In this document: positions 1 to 8,753 of the stretch, piece by piece
Layout of the letters: the number at the start of each line of letters is the position of its first letter
Position numbering within the stretch: the stretch's first letter is position 1
Origin: a virus
Length of the DNA: 52,313 nucleotides
Reading direction: 5' to 3' (one strand)
IMG/VR virus record: IMGVR_UViG_3300028024_000013
Coordinates: 1 to 52,313 of that record
The notes under the pieces: model-generated
What the model was told of the DNA's origin: nothing
Database searches by the model: none
The model's input: the letters and a program-made list of their open reading frames with translations, nothing else
Program-made: the position numbers and the translations under genes

Positions 1-12
1 GGTCGAATCACC
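1..12. repeat. Left copy of 12-bp terminal direct repeat (putative cos overhang)
   Basis: The sequence GGTCGAATCACC is repeated exactly at the right end of the window. When the ends are joined, the site reads GGGT-CGAATC-ACCC, a short hyphenated dyad like lambda cosN. It lies just upstream of the small terminase gene, where cos sites sit in lambda-like phages. A 12-base 5' overhang filled in at both ends would produce this exact redundancy. An assembly overlap is the alternative, but 12 bases is short for that. Confidence 0.65.
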
Positions 13-246
13 CGCAGTTGGCGTTGGAATGGGGCCCACCAGATTCAACGCTAGCCCCAAGGTGAGCAGCACGCATAGAGCGCTCCCTGAGACAGGGGTC
101 CATCTGATGTCCTCACCACTGCCCTGCCATTGAGTGCATCTTTTCGGTGCAACACTTAGCTCTCATTGCGCACCCGCACATCGGCAATAATCCCGCAGGT
201 TATTGATTGCTCTGGTGCGCTGCATGCTCATTAAGACAGTAGCCGG
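1..246. other. Non-coding cos-flanking region
   Basis: Together with 52257-52313 this forms a roughly 300-bp stretch between the Z-like gene and the small terminase gene across the circular junction. I find only very short open frames with no good ribosome site. A minus-strand frame running through the junction has a hydrophobic stretch, but no convincing start. Terminase-binding sites (cosB/cosQ analogues) would be expected here; I cannot define them by eye. Confidence 0.5.
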
Positions 247-1014
247 CTATCTGAATGCCGTGGCCAGTGCCTGTCTCATGGCCAGTGCGAACTCGAGCTT
301 GAACCGGCTACGTGCAGCCTGGTCAGCCACCTCAAAGAATCGCAATCGTCTGCGATATGACGCCCTGCTCACGAAGAGGAATACGGGCTTGATGCTCGAG
401 CCGAATCCGAACTCTGTCCTGACGTAGATCCCGGGCTTCAGCTTCTGGGTACGTTGCGAGGGTGGCCACGTGGAGAAGTAGAAGGTCGGTCGCTTTGTCC
501 TGCTCCTGCGGCGTCTCAGTCTCGAGCGTGCTGTGGTGTTGGCTGTGGCATCGAACTGGGCCTGCAGGTCAGAGACGATCTTGGTGAGCTGGGATCTCGG
601 AACATTCCCGTATGCGTCCAGTGGGATCAGCGATGTGGGAACAGCGAACGCATTGGGCGGCATCTTGCCCGCTGCGATCAGCCTTCGCTCGAATCCCTTG
701 CGGGCTCGCTGTCCACCGTAGATCTCGGACTTCAGGAACTTGATCGGGACGATACCCCCGCCGGTGGGGTCATCCTTGATCTTCACCAGTGCCCAGAGCT
801 TGTTCTTCCGGGCGGCCTCGACAAAGGTCGAATTGAGGGTATATCGGGTCGGTCTGTCGAAGACCCGGCCGATTTCCTCGATTACCTTCTGCTGGGCGAA
901 CTTTGCGGTTCGGGTCAGAGCCAGAGCGGTGGCAAACGGCACCTGCTCCCGACCCATGCGGGAGAGGTGGTTCTCGATCTCGTTGATATCGCCCTGGACG
1001 GAGTACTCAAGCAT
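247..1014 (-). CDS. Putative minor tail protein, lambda gpZ-like
   Basis: A 255-residue basic protein. The N-terminal part is helical (roughly residues 10-50), with a VFDRPTRYTL motif. A GGQRARKGFE motif follows, then a segment near residue 165 with many arginines. This pattern recurs in phage structural proteins of the gpZ/virion-morphogenesis type; assignment is by resemblance only. In lambda, Z lies between FII and U. Here that slot has no such gene, and this copy lies at the far end of the genome, as the last gene before cos. It is probably a tail or tail-completion component, co-transcribed with the appendage block. Confidence 0.45.
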   Translation of the reverse strand: MLEYSVQGDINEIENHLSRMGREQVPFATALALTRTAKFAQQKVIEEIGRVFDRPTRYTLNSTFVEAARKNKLWALVKIKDDPTGGGIVPIKFLKSEIYGGQRARKGFERRLIAAGKMPPNAFAVPTSLIPLDAYGNVPRSQLTKIVSDLQAQFDATANTTARSRLRRRRSRTKRPTFYFSTWPPSQRTQKLKPGIYVRTEFGFGSSIKPVFLFVSRASYRRRLRFFEVADQAARSRFKLEFALAMRQALATAFR

Positions 1015-1039
1015 ACTGCCCAGCCCAGGGAGGAAAACA

Positions 1040-1258
1040 GTGAACTGCGAACATCAATTCGTGGCCGTGGAAGAGAGCAAGTCCGTCACCTTTGCAGGCA
1101 TATTCGGTGTCGTTCTGTTCCTGTTCGGCGGAGCGGTCTGCTTTGCCAACGTGATCTTCGGGGCGCTGATCATCGTTCTGGCCATTATCATCAGCATGAG
1201 TGGCCGAAAACGAACCGTCATCAAATGCGCGAAGTGCGGCGAAATCAGCGCTGCCTGA
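1040..1258 (+). CDS. Small two-TM zinc-ribbon-like membrane protein (putative moron)
   Basis: A 72-residue protein on the strand opposite to all its neighbours. The GTG start is preceded by a strong Shine-Dalgarno (AGGGAGG, about 6 bases upstream), which favours a real gene over a shadow. A Cys/His pair lies at the N-terminus (NCEH), two hydrophobic segments cover about residues 17-34 and 38-52, and a C-terminal CAKC pair follows. The Cys pairs could form a split zinc ribbon on one side of the membrane. It converges on the gene ending at 1245, with a 14-bp overlap. Single opposite-strand membrane genes in late regions are typical prophage-expressed cargo; superinfection exclusion is possible but unproven. 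Confidence 0.6.
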   Translation: MNCEHQFVAVEESKSVTFAGIFGVVLFLFGGAVCFANVIFGALIIVLAIIISMSGRKRTVIKCAKCGEISAA

Positions 1259-1715
1259 CCTGAACCATCTGCCGGGCCACTCTCGGACGACCATTGACCA
1301 GCACACTGAACACGACCGTGTAGTCCTGCCCGTCCGTTCCGCCCGTGTAATCCGCAAGCAGATTCGTGAATTCACTCACGATCAGCGAACTCACGCTAAG
1401 GCCCGGGTCAGGTACAGCCGTGGGCGCTGAAATCGGATTCAGACCATTGTCGGCTGCAACCATGCACGTCCATGTCACAGAGCCGTCTATCACCGTTGCC
1501 CCGAGTGTTTTCGGCCATACCGGCTCACGACTGCCGCTTGTGCCGCCATTCGATACGAAGGAAAACCCGTTCCCGCGCGTCGGCCTCACGAATTCCGAGG
1601 CATCGTAAACCTCGTTCGGCCTCCAGATGTTCGCGCAGACCTTGTAGAAGCGCAGGATCACGCTGCGCACCTCTGCAGGGTCTTTCACGATGGGCGGGAA
1701 ACGATGCTCGCTCAT
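1245..1715 (-). CDS. Phage appendage protein with a recurrent Trp-rich module
   Basis: A 156-residue protein with no recognised enzyme motif. Residues about 30-85 follow a pattern seen often in phage fibre-type proteins: an IWRPNEVY segment, a glycine/serine stretch, then DGSVTWTCM. That resembles small carbohydrate-binding modules. The C-terminal 50 residues (GQDYTVVFSVLVNGRPRVARQ) also recur in phage structural genes. The start overlaps the stop of the preceding gene by 4 bp (ATGA), so it is translationally coupled. It is likely a virion surface component; the exact role is unknown. Confidence 0.55.
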   Translation of the reverse strand: MSEHRFPPIVKDPAEVRSVILRFYKVCANIWRPNEVYDASEFVRPTRGNGFSFVSNGGTSGSREPVWPKTLGATVIDGSVTWTCMVAADNGLNPISAPTAVPDPGLSVSSLIVSEFTNLLADYTGGTDGQDYTVVFSVLVNGRPRVARQMVQVRQR

Positions 1716-2620
1716 GGGCTCAGTTCAAACACTTCAGTTTCATGCTCGATTTCCATGATGGCCACCGCATCCGCTATCTCGAATGACTCGCGCTGTTTAG
1801 CCAGACCGATCGAGCTCGAGCCAATGAAATTCGAGAGGGAATCATCGAGCGTGGTTTCTATACGCCCCACGGTCGCACCAGGCAGAAGCACGAAGCCCAC
1901 GAAAGTGCTCAGCGCATCTTCGAGCCCGACCTGAATCGTTCCGGTGTAGCTCGGGACCGTATGCGTTCCAGTGAACGCCGCACTTACATCATCGAGCGTG
2001 ACATTTACGGTCCCAAAGATCGTATCGGGCGTGAACGACTGGCCGCTGAAGAGCGCACTCGCATTGCCGAGCACACTTACGATCTGGCCCAGATTGCTCG
2101 CTGGGGCCGTATGCGTGCCCGAGAACGCGGCCGCGCTGTCATCCAGCGTGACACTGATGGTCCCGAGCACTGCACCCGGATCGGTGTACGTGCCCGTCAG
2201 CGCGCAGGATGCATCTTCCAGCGTGACATTGAAGTCACCCGAAACGCCCTGCGCTTCAGAGAACAGCCACGCAATACCGATACTGACCGGAATATCGATC
2301 AGTTCGAGCTGGGCAATCTCGCCAATGAACGAGACGGTCGCGCTTTCGAGAATGACCCCGATTGAACCGGTGGCCGTCCCCGAGCTGGCAAAGAATCCCG
2401 TGAATGCGGCCGCAGAGGCCGGCAACGTGACGTGAATCGATCCCGTGCGATCGATGCTGCCGTCGCCCTTGGGCCAGTGACCCGTGGGCCAGTGCTGGGT
2501 ATTCCAGTGGCCTACCGGCCAGTGATCGTATGTCCCTGTGGTCGGAGTGACATTCGGCCAGTGACGGTCGGGCCAGTGCCCTGTAGGCCAGTGAGCACTG
2601 GGCCAGTGGGTCTGGGCCAC
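1712..2620 (-). CDS. Repeat protein: N-terminal His-Trp-Pro repeats plus about eight beta repeats
   Basis: A 302-residue protein with a GTG start two bases after the upstream stop. Residues 5-50 hold eight His-Trp pairs (HW at 5, 10, 15, 20, 33, 38, 43, 48), seven followed by Pro, in 5-residue steps. The rest is about eight imperfect units of roughly 25 residues with the pattern G-x-I-x-V-T-L-x-D-x-x-A-A-F-x-G-T. The same unit is present three times at the N-terminus of the 837-residue protein at 5801-8314. I know no defined function for either repeat. Context suggests a fibrous or decorative virion protein. The periodic aromatic/His face could bind metal, or pack on a partner. Confidence 0.7.
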   Translation of the reverse strand: MAQTHWPSAHWPTGHWPDRHWPNVTPTTGTYDHWPVGHWNTQHWPTGHWPKGDGSIDRTGSIHVTLPASAAAFTGFFASSGTATGSIGVILESATVSFIGEIAQLELIDIPVSIGIAWLFSEAQGVSGDFNVTLEDASCALTGTYTDPGAVLGTISVTLDDSAAAFSGTHTAPASNLGQIVSVLGNASALFSGQSFTPDTIFGTVNVTLDDVSAAFTGTHTVPSYTGTIQVGLEDALSTFVGFVLLPGATVGRIETTLDDSLSNFIGSSSIGLAKQRESFEIADAVAIMEIEHETEVFELSP

Positions 2621-2621
2621 A

Positions 2622-3833
2622 TTACGGGCTCAGCGTGACAGAGTCACGGTCGTTGCCCGTGTATGTCACGATGGCGCGGGTCGCCACACCATCCGGTGTC
2701 TTGAAGGTTCCACCGACTGTCTCACCGAGCACGGCCGCGAGAATGAGTCGCTGCGCCTGATCCGCAGTCACTGGGGTACTCGCCTGGGATTCGACGACAC
2801 GAGCACCCGAAGCCGCAGCGATTTCTGTCCCGACATCGGAAGCCACCTTGGCGGCCGTGATGGCATCGGCTGCAATCGCAGTAGCCGTCAATACTCCAGA
2901 CTGCATGGCACCGACACTCACATCGAGCCGTCCCGATATCAGACTCGACAGAGCTACGCCATTTACCTGTATGGCGTTGACCTGCAGTACACCGGAGGTT
3001 GCCGGAACAGTCGTGCCGCCAATCTGGTCCGTGTTGGCCGTTACGCGTGCCGTGACTGAAGCTACGGAACCTGAGAGATTGCCCGTGATGTTGCCCACAA
3101 GATCCGAATCGATTTCATTTCCGCTCGTCACCGTGCACTGAATGCCGTGACCCGAAGTTGCTCCACCGATGAAGCTCGCGCCGTTGCCGGTTGCGCCACC
3201 GCTTGATTTCAGACCCTGCGCAGAACCCTGACCGACGAGCTCCAGTGCAATCGCATTGCCTGCGGTTCCCGTCGCCTTGATGGCGCTGCCTGAGGTCGCG
3301 CCACCCACGGCAGAGATACCGATACCCGTCGCACCACCTGTAGCGAGAATTCCTGCGCCTGTTCCATTGCCGGCTGCACTGATCGCGGGCTGGTTAGTCG
3401 AACTGCGGGAGACGAGCAGGCCATCGGAGATAGTGAGCGAGCCTGTGACCGTGAGAGCCGCGAAGGTCGTCGTGCCGGCATTCGTCCCGTTGATATGCAG
3501 GCCACCTGAAGCGCCTGCAGCAGCGGTACCCGAAAAATTCAGCTGCGGATTGAAGGCGACTACTTCACCGATGATCATGTCGGTGGGGTCTGCGCCGGTG
3601 CCTGTCGCATGGAGACACAGAACACCCAGCGTATTCGAATCGGTGGCATTCCCGGCCACCTTGTACCAGCCATTGGATACTTCCGTGACCGCACCAGATG
3701 GCGAGGCAAATGCGCCCGCTGCTTTGCTGATCGTGACCGTCGGAGTAAGACCCGTCTTGCCCGTGACGTGATCCGTACTGTCGGTCATGAAGAACATGAT
3801 CGGATAGGCGGTGGTCGATTGCTGGATCAGCAT
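2622..3833 (-). CDS. Phage fibre-type structural protein, Gly/Ala/Thr-rich
   Basis: A 403-residue protein. The first 95 residues (motifs TTAYPIMFFMTDSTDHVTG and VSNGWYKVAGN) match a domain that recurs in phage appendage proteins. Residues about 110-245 are low-complexity beta-type sequence with repeated GGATSG and GNGTGAG motifs, suggesting a repetitive beta solenoid or fibre shaft. The C-terminal third is alanine-rich, possibly helical, and ends in a short beta segment. No catalytic motif is visible. It lies in the run of late genes between Q and cos and is probably a tail or head fibre subunit. Confidence 0.6.
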   Translation of the reverse strand: MLIQQSTTAYPIMFFMTDSTDHVTGKTGLTPTVTISKAAGAFASPSGAVTEVSNGWYKVAGNATDSNTLGVLCLHATGTGADPTDMIIGEVVAFNPQLNFSGTAAAGASGGLHINGTNAGTTTFAALTVTGSLTISDGLLVSRSSTNQPAISAAGNGTGAGILATGGATGIGISAVGGATSGSAIKATGTAGNAIALELVGQGSAQGLKSSGGATGNGASFIGGATSGHGIQCTVTSGNEIDSDLVGNITGNLSGSVASVTARVTANTDQIGGTTVPATSGVLQVNAIQVNGVALSSLISGRLDVSVGAMQSGVLTATAIAADAITAAKVASDVGTEIAAASGARVVESQASTPVTADQAQRLILAAVLGETVGGTFKTPDGVATRAIVTYTGNDRDSVTLSP

Positions 3834-3842
3834 GCCTGTTCT

Positions 3843-5804
3843 CTAATGAGCATTGGTGCCAAAGATTCTCTGACGCCGTTTACGTGCCTGTGAGGCGCCC
3901 GTTCCCGGTGTCCCAATCGTCCATTGCGGTGACACGCCGTAGGTGTTGAGCGCACTTCCCGCCTTCGTCACACGGAAGTCGTAAATCTGTCCGTTCGAGG
4001 CGTTGCTGCTCGCCTTGAGACACCACTCTATTTCGGTGTAGTCGTCGGTCGTAATGTCGATGGCGGGCGCAGGGTTACTGCTTTCGCACATCTCACCCGC
4101 CACGAAATCCGCCGTTGTCTTGCCACTGGGCGCTGCGAGTTGAGCCGTCGTCGTATCGCTGTCGGCGAACTGCGAGGACAGCGCGAGCTGAATCGGCTTG
4201 TCGATCTGACGCAGCCGGATCATGACCGCAGCACCCGCCGTGTTCGCCGCGTTCGTGCTCGAGGCCGTTGCGGTAAATGTCCCCGCTGCTGAACTCGTGC
4301 CTGATGTCACCGCGTGCTGACACACGATGATGCGACAGTCGTTACCGGTGGAGACCGCAGTATCGGTGTGCTCGGTCAATGCACCATAGGTCATGCCGGT
4401 CTGCGAGAGCGCTTCCGAGGCCCACGTTGCCGTGTCTTCGGATGAGCCAGCCGCTACGAACACCAGATCGCCTGCGGTCACCCCCGGATCGGTGCCGAAC
4501 GTCACACTGAATGCGGTACCCGCACTGTTGTCAGAGCCCGTCGCCGTCGCCGCATCCCAGTTCTTGCCGGTGGTCTTGGTCGAGCGCCAGATCACCGCTC
4601 CACAACTGGTGCCCGAGGTAATCGCGAGCGTCACACTGCCCGATTCGGTCCCGACCGCTTCCCGTCCGAACACCGTGACGCGAATGACGCCCGTGCCCGC
4701 TGCCTCACTGCCCGCACCGCCCGTCACCGTCGCAAGCTGCGTCCAGCCTCCTGCGGGAATCGTAGGCGTTGAGGCATTTGGCCGATTGACCACGGCCATG
4801 AGCAGGTAATCACCTGCCGCTATCGAGGCGGGATATGCAACCGTAGGCGCCGTGGTGCCCGTGTTGGTCGTAGTCCCAATCGTGCCGAACGCGAGCGCAC
4901 CTGCACCGGCGGCTTCGACTTTCGCATAGACCGAATCGCTGGAGAGTTTCGTCTCCAGTTGAAACTGGGTGCTCGCCAGATCGGCCGTCGTATCGATCAG
5001 AAAACGCAGTCGGGTGTTTATTCCCGTCGTTCGCGTGACCGAGGTGTCCTGAGTCGCAAGTGAGGACGCCGCCGTTTCGCTGCCATCATCGGCCCGCCAC
5101 AGAAATCCTTCCTGCGTGGTGGTGGCGCCACCGAATGACCCCGGCGGGGGATCGGATGCCCCGTTGGTGACCGAGCCGCTCGTCGTGAACGTGAACGCAT
5201 TCGGTCCCTGGTCGACCGAGCTCGTATCGTTAAAGTGATGCGAGAAGAGCAGACCCGTCGTGATGACAGGAGCCGTCGCGCTTGCTTCGGCGAGCAGTTC
5301 TGCATTGCTGAATACGCGCGCCCATGCACGGACATGAGCGACTTCACCATTGAGGCTCGTGACCGCCGTCGGATCGGCGAGCTGGCCGATGCGAATGTAG
5401 CGCTGCAGCTGCGAGAGCGCAGTGAAATTCTGCTTCTCGACGAGCGTCGTGTTATCGCCAATGAACCACGTCGTGAGCGGGTTCGCACCCGCCGGACGGG
5501 AGATGGCAATGTAGATCCACGTGTTGATCGGCAGCGGCACGCCCGTGAAGCCGAACCCGCTGCCGTTCGCCGCAGCATCGAACGCGCCCGTGGCGCCTGT
5601 CGTGCCATTGTTGTACGACTCGACGGAGTCAGAACGGCTGTTGCTGAGCTGCGAGAACGAGACGAACGGCTCGAAGCTCGTCCAGTTCACGACCTGCTTG
5701 AACCAGCCCGCGATACACAGCGCATCGGAGGCCGGAGTCAGATCGAACGAAGTCGTCAGGTCAAAGAGAATGTTGGCGCTGGCGCCATTGATACGGACGC
5801 TCAT
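3843..5804 (-). CDS. LamG/concanavalin-like appendage protein
   Basis: A 653-residue protein. The first 210 residues look like a LamG-type jelly roll: CIAGWFKQV, NTWIYIAIS, YIRIGQLAD, GEVAHVRAWARVFSNAEL and LLFSHHFND follow the usual strand order of this fold. Such domains bind sugars or proteins. The remaining 440 residues are Thr/Ser/Ala/Gly-rich beta sequence with several Ig-like stretches (for example GDYLLMAVVN and GDLVFVAAG, which look like an internal duplication about 110 residues apart). The start overlaps the stop of the preceding gene (ATGA). I infer a surface adhesin of the virion. No signal peptide is seen. Confidence 0.6.
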   Translation of the reverse strand: MSVRINGASANILFDLTTSFDLTPASDALCIAGWFKQVVNWTSFEPFVSFSQLSNSRSDSVESYNNGTTGATGAFDAAANGSGFGFTGVPLPINTWIYIAISRPAGANPLTTWFIGDNTTLVEKQNFTALSQLQRYIRIGQLADPTAVTSLNGEVAHVRAWARVFSNAELLAEASATAPVITTGLLFSHHFNDTSSVDQGPNAFTFTTSGSVTNGASDPPPGSFGGATTTQEGFLWRADDGSETAASSLATQDTSVTRTTGINTRLRFLIDTTADLASTQFQLETKLSSDSVYAKVEAAGAGALAFGTIGTTTNTGTTAPTVAYPASIAAGDYLLMAVVNRPNASTPTIPAGGWTQLATVTGGAGSEAAGTGVIRVTVFGREAVGTESGSVTLAITSGTSCGAVIWRSTKTTGKNWDAATATGSDNSAGTAFSVTFGTDPGVTAGDLVFVAAGSSEDTATWASEALSQTGMTYGALTEHTDTAVSTGNDCRIIVCQHAVTSGTSSAAGTFTATASSTNAANTAGAAVMIRLRQIDKPIQLALSSQFADSDTTTAQLAAPSGKTTADFVAGEMCESSNPAPAIDITTDDYTEIEWCLKASSNASNGQIYDFRVTKAGSALNTYGVSPQWTIGTPGTGASQARKRRQRIFGTNAH

Positions 5805-8314
5805 AGGCCGTTACTCGCCAGGAGCACCGCATAACAGCCTTCGGTATGGGCCTGAGCCCACACGAGGATCGAACGGCCATCACCGACGTCTTCGAGGAGG
5901 TTGAACTTGCTGAACGAGCCTGCGGCAGTGGTCGGACTGATCGTCGCGCCACCGAAGGTCACCGAGGTCCAGCTATACGTGCCGGTGAACGGATTGCTCG
6001 GGATCGTCAGCACACGGACGGTGTTGCCGCCGTGGTCGTAGGCGTACACCTTGCCGCTGCGCTGGTGATAGACCGCGCCCGTGCCACTTCCGTATGCACC
6101 TGTCCCCGTCGGAACCTTCTGCGCCCACGTCGCCACCGGGTTATCCGGGTTGAAGATGACGATGTAGCCTTCGAGGTGGCCGATGATGCCGACGCGCTTG
6201 TCCGGCGCGATCACCATCCAGCTCGCATGGCCATTGCCGACCGCGCCGAGCGAGACGTTGTACTGCTGGGCAGTGAACTTGCTCGCATGCATAGACCAGA
6301 GTGACTGGCCGTTCGCATTCGAGCCCACATTCGGACAGCGGAAGAGCTTCCAGCTATTCGGATCGAACGCCGCAGGCCCGCCCTGCGTGTCCATGTTGCC
6401 GCCCTTGACGGGCATCGGATCGCCGTGACGTACCCATGGGGCCGCGGCAGACGAAACAGGGAATGACGTCAGCGAGCGTCTGTCGAACGTCCACGCTTCT
6501 GTCTGGCGTCGGCCGTTCGAGTACGTGCCCTCAGGACCGAATACCCAGAGCTGGCGCGCGGCCCAGAGCGCCGTGTTCCAGCCGTGATAGCTGCGAATCT
6601 TGCCGTCGCTGTAGGCACTGCCGGGGCCGCTGAATTCGACGTCTGCGCCATCGACCGCAATCGTGGGATTGGAGATGCGGAATGCACCCGGCGTATTCGT
6701 GCGCAGGCGAAAGCCGATGACATCGTTGCCGCTCGAGTCGGTATGACCACCCGTGGCCGGCAGGATCAGCTCGCCGTCCCATGGATTGACGACGGCCGGC
6801 GTCCATGCGGTGAACTTCGAGCCGAAGTCGTAGCCGCCCGGAATCGTGGTCGGCATCGCGTCCATCCAGCGATTCGGCGCCGTGCTTCCGAGATGAACGA
6901 CGGTGTTCGTCGCGAGGCTCGTTGCCCATGTCGGAAGCGTCGCGCCTGGTACGTCCTGCGGACACTCGATGAACTCGCGGCTGAAGATGATCGAGGCGAG
7001 ATCGTGATCCCAGCCTGATTCGGGAATGGCGTTTGCCGTCTCACCTGTCGCATTCATGAATGCATTGACGGCGATCGCATTGAACGCCTGCGGCCACGGA
7101 TCGGTCGTGCCGTAGGACCAGACGTAGTCTTTCTTTTCCCAGATCTTCGTGTACTCGCGCTCGTTCCTGCGCGCGACCCACACCTCGACCCACGTGTCGT
7201 TGTTGGGATTCCCGGCCATCACCGGGTTATCGCCACCGCCGCCGTCGTGGCCCGGCTTCACATGGATCAACAGCGTGACGTACTCGTCCGCCGGGAAATT
7301 CCAGCACGCGGTCTGCGTGTTGCTGCCGATGAGACAGGTCGACGAATAGTCCGCGCCCGGCTGGAATTCTCCAGAACCGGAACTGCCCTGCTCGGAGGTC
7401 AGATGCGAGTTCGAGCGATTCCCGAAGTTCGTGTACATCTGGTACACGGCGCTCGGATTCGACTTGACGACGAGCTCCTGATTGAGCGTGCGCGGCTGCT
7501 GCGTACCCAAACCACCCGTGGGTCCGTCACCCGAGGTGAGGATCATGAGCAGCTTGCCGTCGGGCTGGCCGGGCAGGAACCTGCCCGCGCTCATCCTCAC
7601 ACGAGCCTGGATGTAGAAGTCCCAGCCCGGAATGCTGTCCGCGTGAAACCCGCCCGAACCGCCATCACCACGAATCGGATTGGTGACCGTCGACAGATAG
7701 TCGGGGTGGTAGTAGTACCCATCCGCCCATAGGCCCAGCTGAGTCGAGCTCGGCACCCACGTCTTGCGAGCGAGCGTTCCGTTCAGCGCAGGATCGGGCG
7801 TCGCCTTGCCGTTGCCCGGCGAGTTGAGCGGCGAGAAAGGACGTTCCCATCCGCCCTGACAGATGCCACCGGCAGGGACACGACAGCGCACCGCGCCGCC
7901 AGAGATGCCGTCTGGTATCCAGAAGACTTTCGCGGGATCGCTCGAGGGATACTTGAAGGCGTCGAACTCGGAAGACGTCGCGAAGTCATGCGCCCAGACC
8001 ACACCCTTGGCGGTCGAGCGCTTGGTCCAGTCTGCCTGCACAAGAGTGGTATTCGTTCCTCCGCCGGGCTGGGTGAACGTTCCACTGATGCCCGATGTGG
8101 CATTGGCGAGCGTCACGCCAATCGAGCCGGTGCGGTTCGGAGCCGCCGCAAAGATGCCGCGAAACGCCGCAGTCGCACTCTGGAGCGGGCTGTTCAGCGT
8201 TCCCGTTCTGGCCGGAGCCGGCGTGAACGTGCCGCGGATATTCGTCGTTACGCTGGCAAGCGTGTTCGCGACCCGCCCGAGAATCGAGGGCTGGTCAATG
8301 AAGCGAATCGCCAT
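5801..8314 (-). CDS. Large appendage protein: beta repeats, lectin-like centre, propeller-like C-terminus
   Basis: An 837-residue protein. The first 90 residues hold three copies of the 25-residue unit shared with the protein at 1712-2620 (for example IGVTLANATSGISGTFTQP). Residues about 100-430 form a Trp/Gly-rich region (FYIQARVRMSAGRFLPGQ, EYVTLLIHVKPGHDGGGG) resembling lectin or polysaccharide-lyase jelly rolls. Residues about 450-837 have spaced blade-like motifs (VWVFGPEGTYSNGRR, KRVGIIGHLEGYIVIFNP, GKVYAYDHGGNTVRVL), suggesting a beta-propeller or Kelch-like end. The shared repeat suggests docking to the same partner as the 302-residue protein. A receptor-binding or depolymerase role is possible; no catalytic residues can be assigned. 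Confidence 0.6.
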   Translation of the reverse strand: MAIRFIDQPSILGRVANTLASVTTNIRGTFTPAPARTGTLNSPLQSATAAFRGIFAAAPNRTGSIGVTLANATSGISGTFTQPGGGTNTTLVQADWTKRSTAKGVVWAHDFATSSEFDAFKYPSSDPAKVFWIPDGISGGAVRCRVPAGGICQGGWERPFSPLNSPGNGKATPDPALNGTLARKTWVPSSTQLGLWADGYYYHPDYLSTVTNPIRGDGGSGGFHADSIPGWDFYIQARVRMSAGRFLPGQPDGKLLMILTSGDGPTGGLGTQQPRTLNQELVVKSNPSAVYQMYTNFGNRSNSHLTSEQGSSGSGEFQPGADYSSTCLIGSNTQTACWNFPADEYVTLLIHVKPGHDGGGGDNPVMAGNPNNDTWVEVWVARRNEREYTKIWEKKDYVWSYGTTDPWPQAFNAIAVNAFMNATGETANAIPESGWDHDLASIIFSREFIECPQDVPGATLPTWATSLATNTVVHLGSTAPNRWMDAMPTTIPGGYDFGSKFTAWTPAVVNPWDGELILPATGGHTDSSGNDVIGFRLRTNTPGAFRISNPTIAVDGADVEFSGPGSAYSDGKIRSYHGWNTALWAARQLWVFGPEGTYSNGRRQTEAWTFDRRSLTSFPVSSAAAPWVRHGDPMPVKGGNMDTQGGPAAFDPNSWKLFRCPNVGSNANGQSLWSMHASKFTAQQYNVSLGAVGNGHASWMVIAPDKRVGIIGHLEGYIVIFNPDNPVATWAQKVPTGTGAYGSGTGAVYHQRSGKVYAYDHGGNTVRVLTIPSNPFTGTYSWTSVTFGGATISPTTAAGSFSKFNLLEDVGDGRSILVWAQAHTEGCYAVLLASNGL

Positions 8315-8752
8315 TTACGGCCCGATGATGTCCGCGAGCGAGACCGCGTATCGCTTGCCGGTCGCTGCGACGTAGTCGGTCGGTGTTCCCGCCCCGTCTG
8401 TCGCATCCTTGAAATGCAACACACGCGTTCCGTATACGAGAGCTGCGCCCGTCACACTCGCGCTCCATGCGCCGGTCGGGACCCAGCACGGATTGCCGAA
8501 GGGGTCAGTGTTAGCGCCTGCCGCCTGCAGATAGGTCAGTACTCCATTCACCTCAGACCAGCCCGCCTTGTCGAGGACAAGCGGCGTATAGCCGTTCGCG
8601 ATCGAAGGCTGCACGAGATCCGCGGTAACCGTGCTATCGCCGAGACTGTTCCTCGCATTGGTGTACAACACGAGAGTGACGTTCGGACCGTCGATCAGAT
8701 AGCGCTTGGCTATCTCGCTGCGTCCACCGAACGGAGTGCCGCGCAAAGCCAA
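8315..8752 (-). CDS. Hypothetical late protein of the appendage block
   Basis: A 145-residue protein with a probable TTG start, two bases after the preceding stop. A GAGG sequence lies about 9 bases upstream. The frame is open further upstream, but that part reads as a shadow of the neighbour. Visible motifs are YLIDGPNVTLVLYTNARN near the N-terminus and VLHFKDATDGAGTP near the C-terminus. I do not recognise the family. Composition is beta-type without TM segments or a signal peptide. Its position between structural genes suggests a small virion or assembly protein. Confidence 0.55.
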   Translation of the reverse strand: MALRGTPFGGRSEIAKRYLIDGPNVTLVLYTNARNSLGDSTVTADLVQPSIANGYTPLVLDKAGWSEVNGVLTYLQAAGANTDPFGNPCWVPTGAWSASVTGAALVYGTRVLHFKDATDGAGTPTDYVAATGKRYAVSLADIIGP

Positions 8753-8753
8753 T

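Noticed and set aside
454-1263. Long plus-strand open frame of 269 codons opposite the Z-like gene
   Set aside because: It has shadow-type composition and no ribosome site; only the separate frame from 1040 has gene-like features.
2460-2620. Clustered GGCCAGTG motifs resembling iterons or a CRISPR array
   Set aside because: Spacing is short and irregular, and on the minus strand the motifs are exactly the His-Trp-Pro codons of the protein at 1712-2620, so the repeat is coding.
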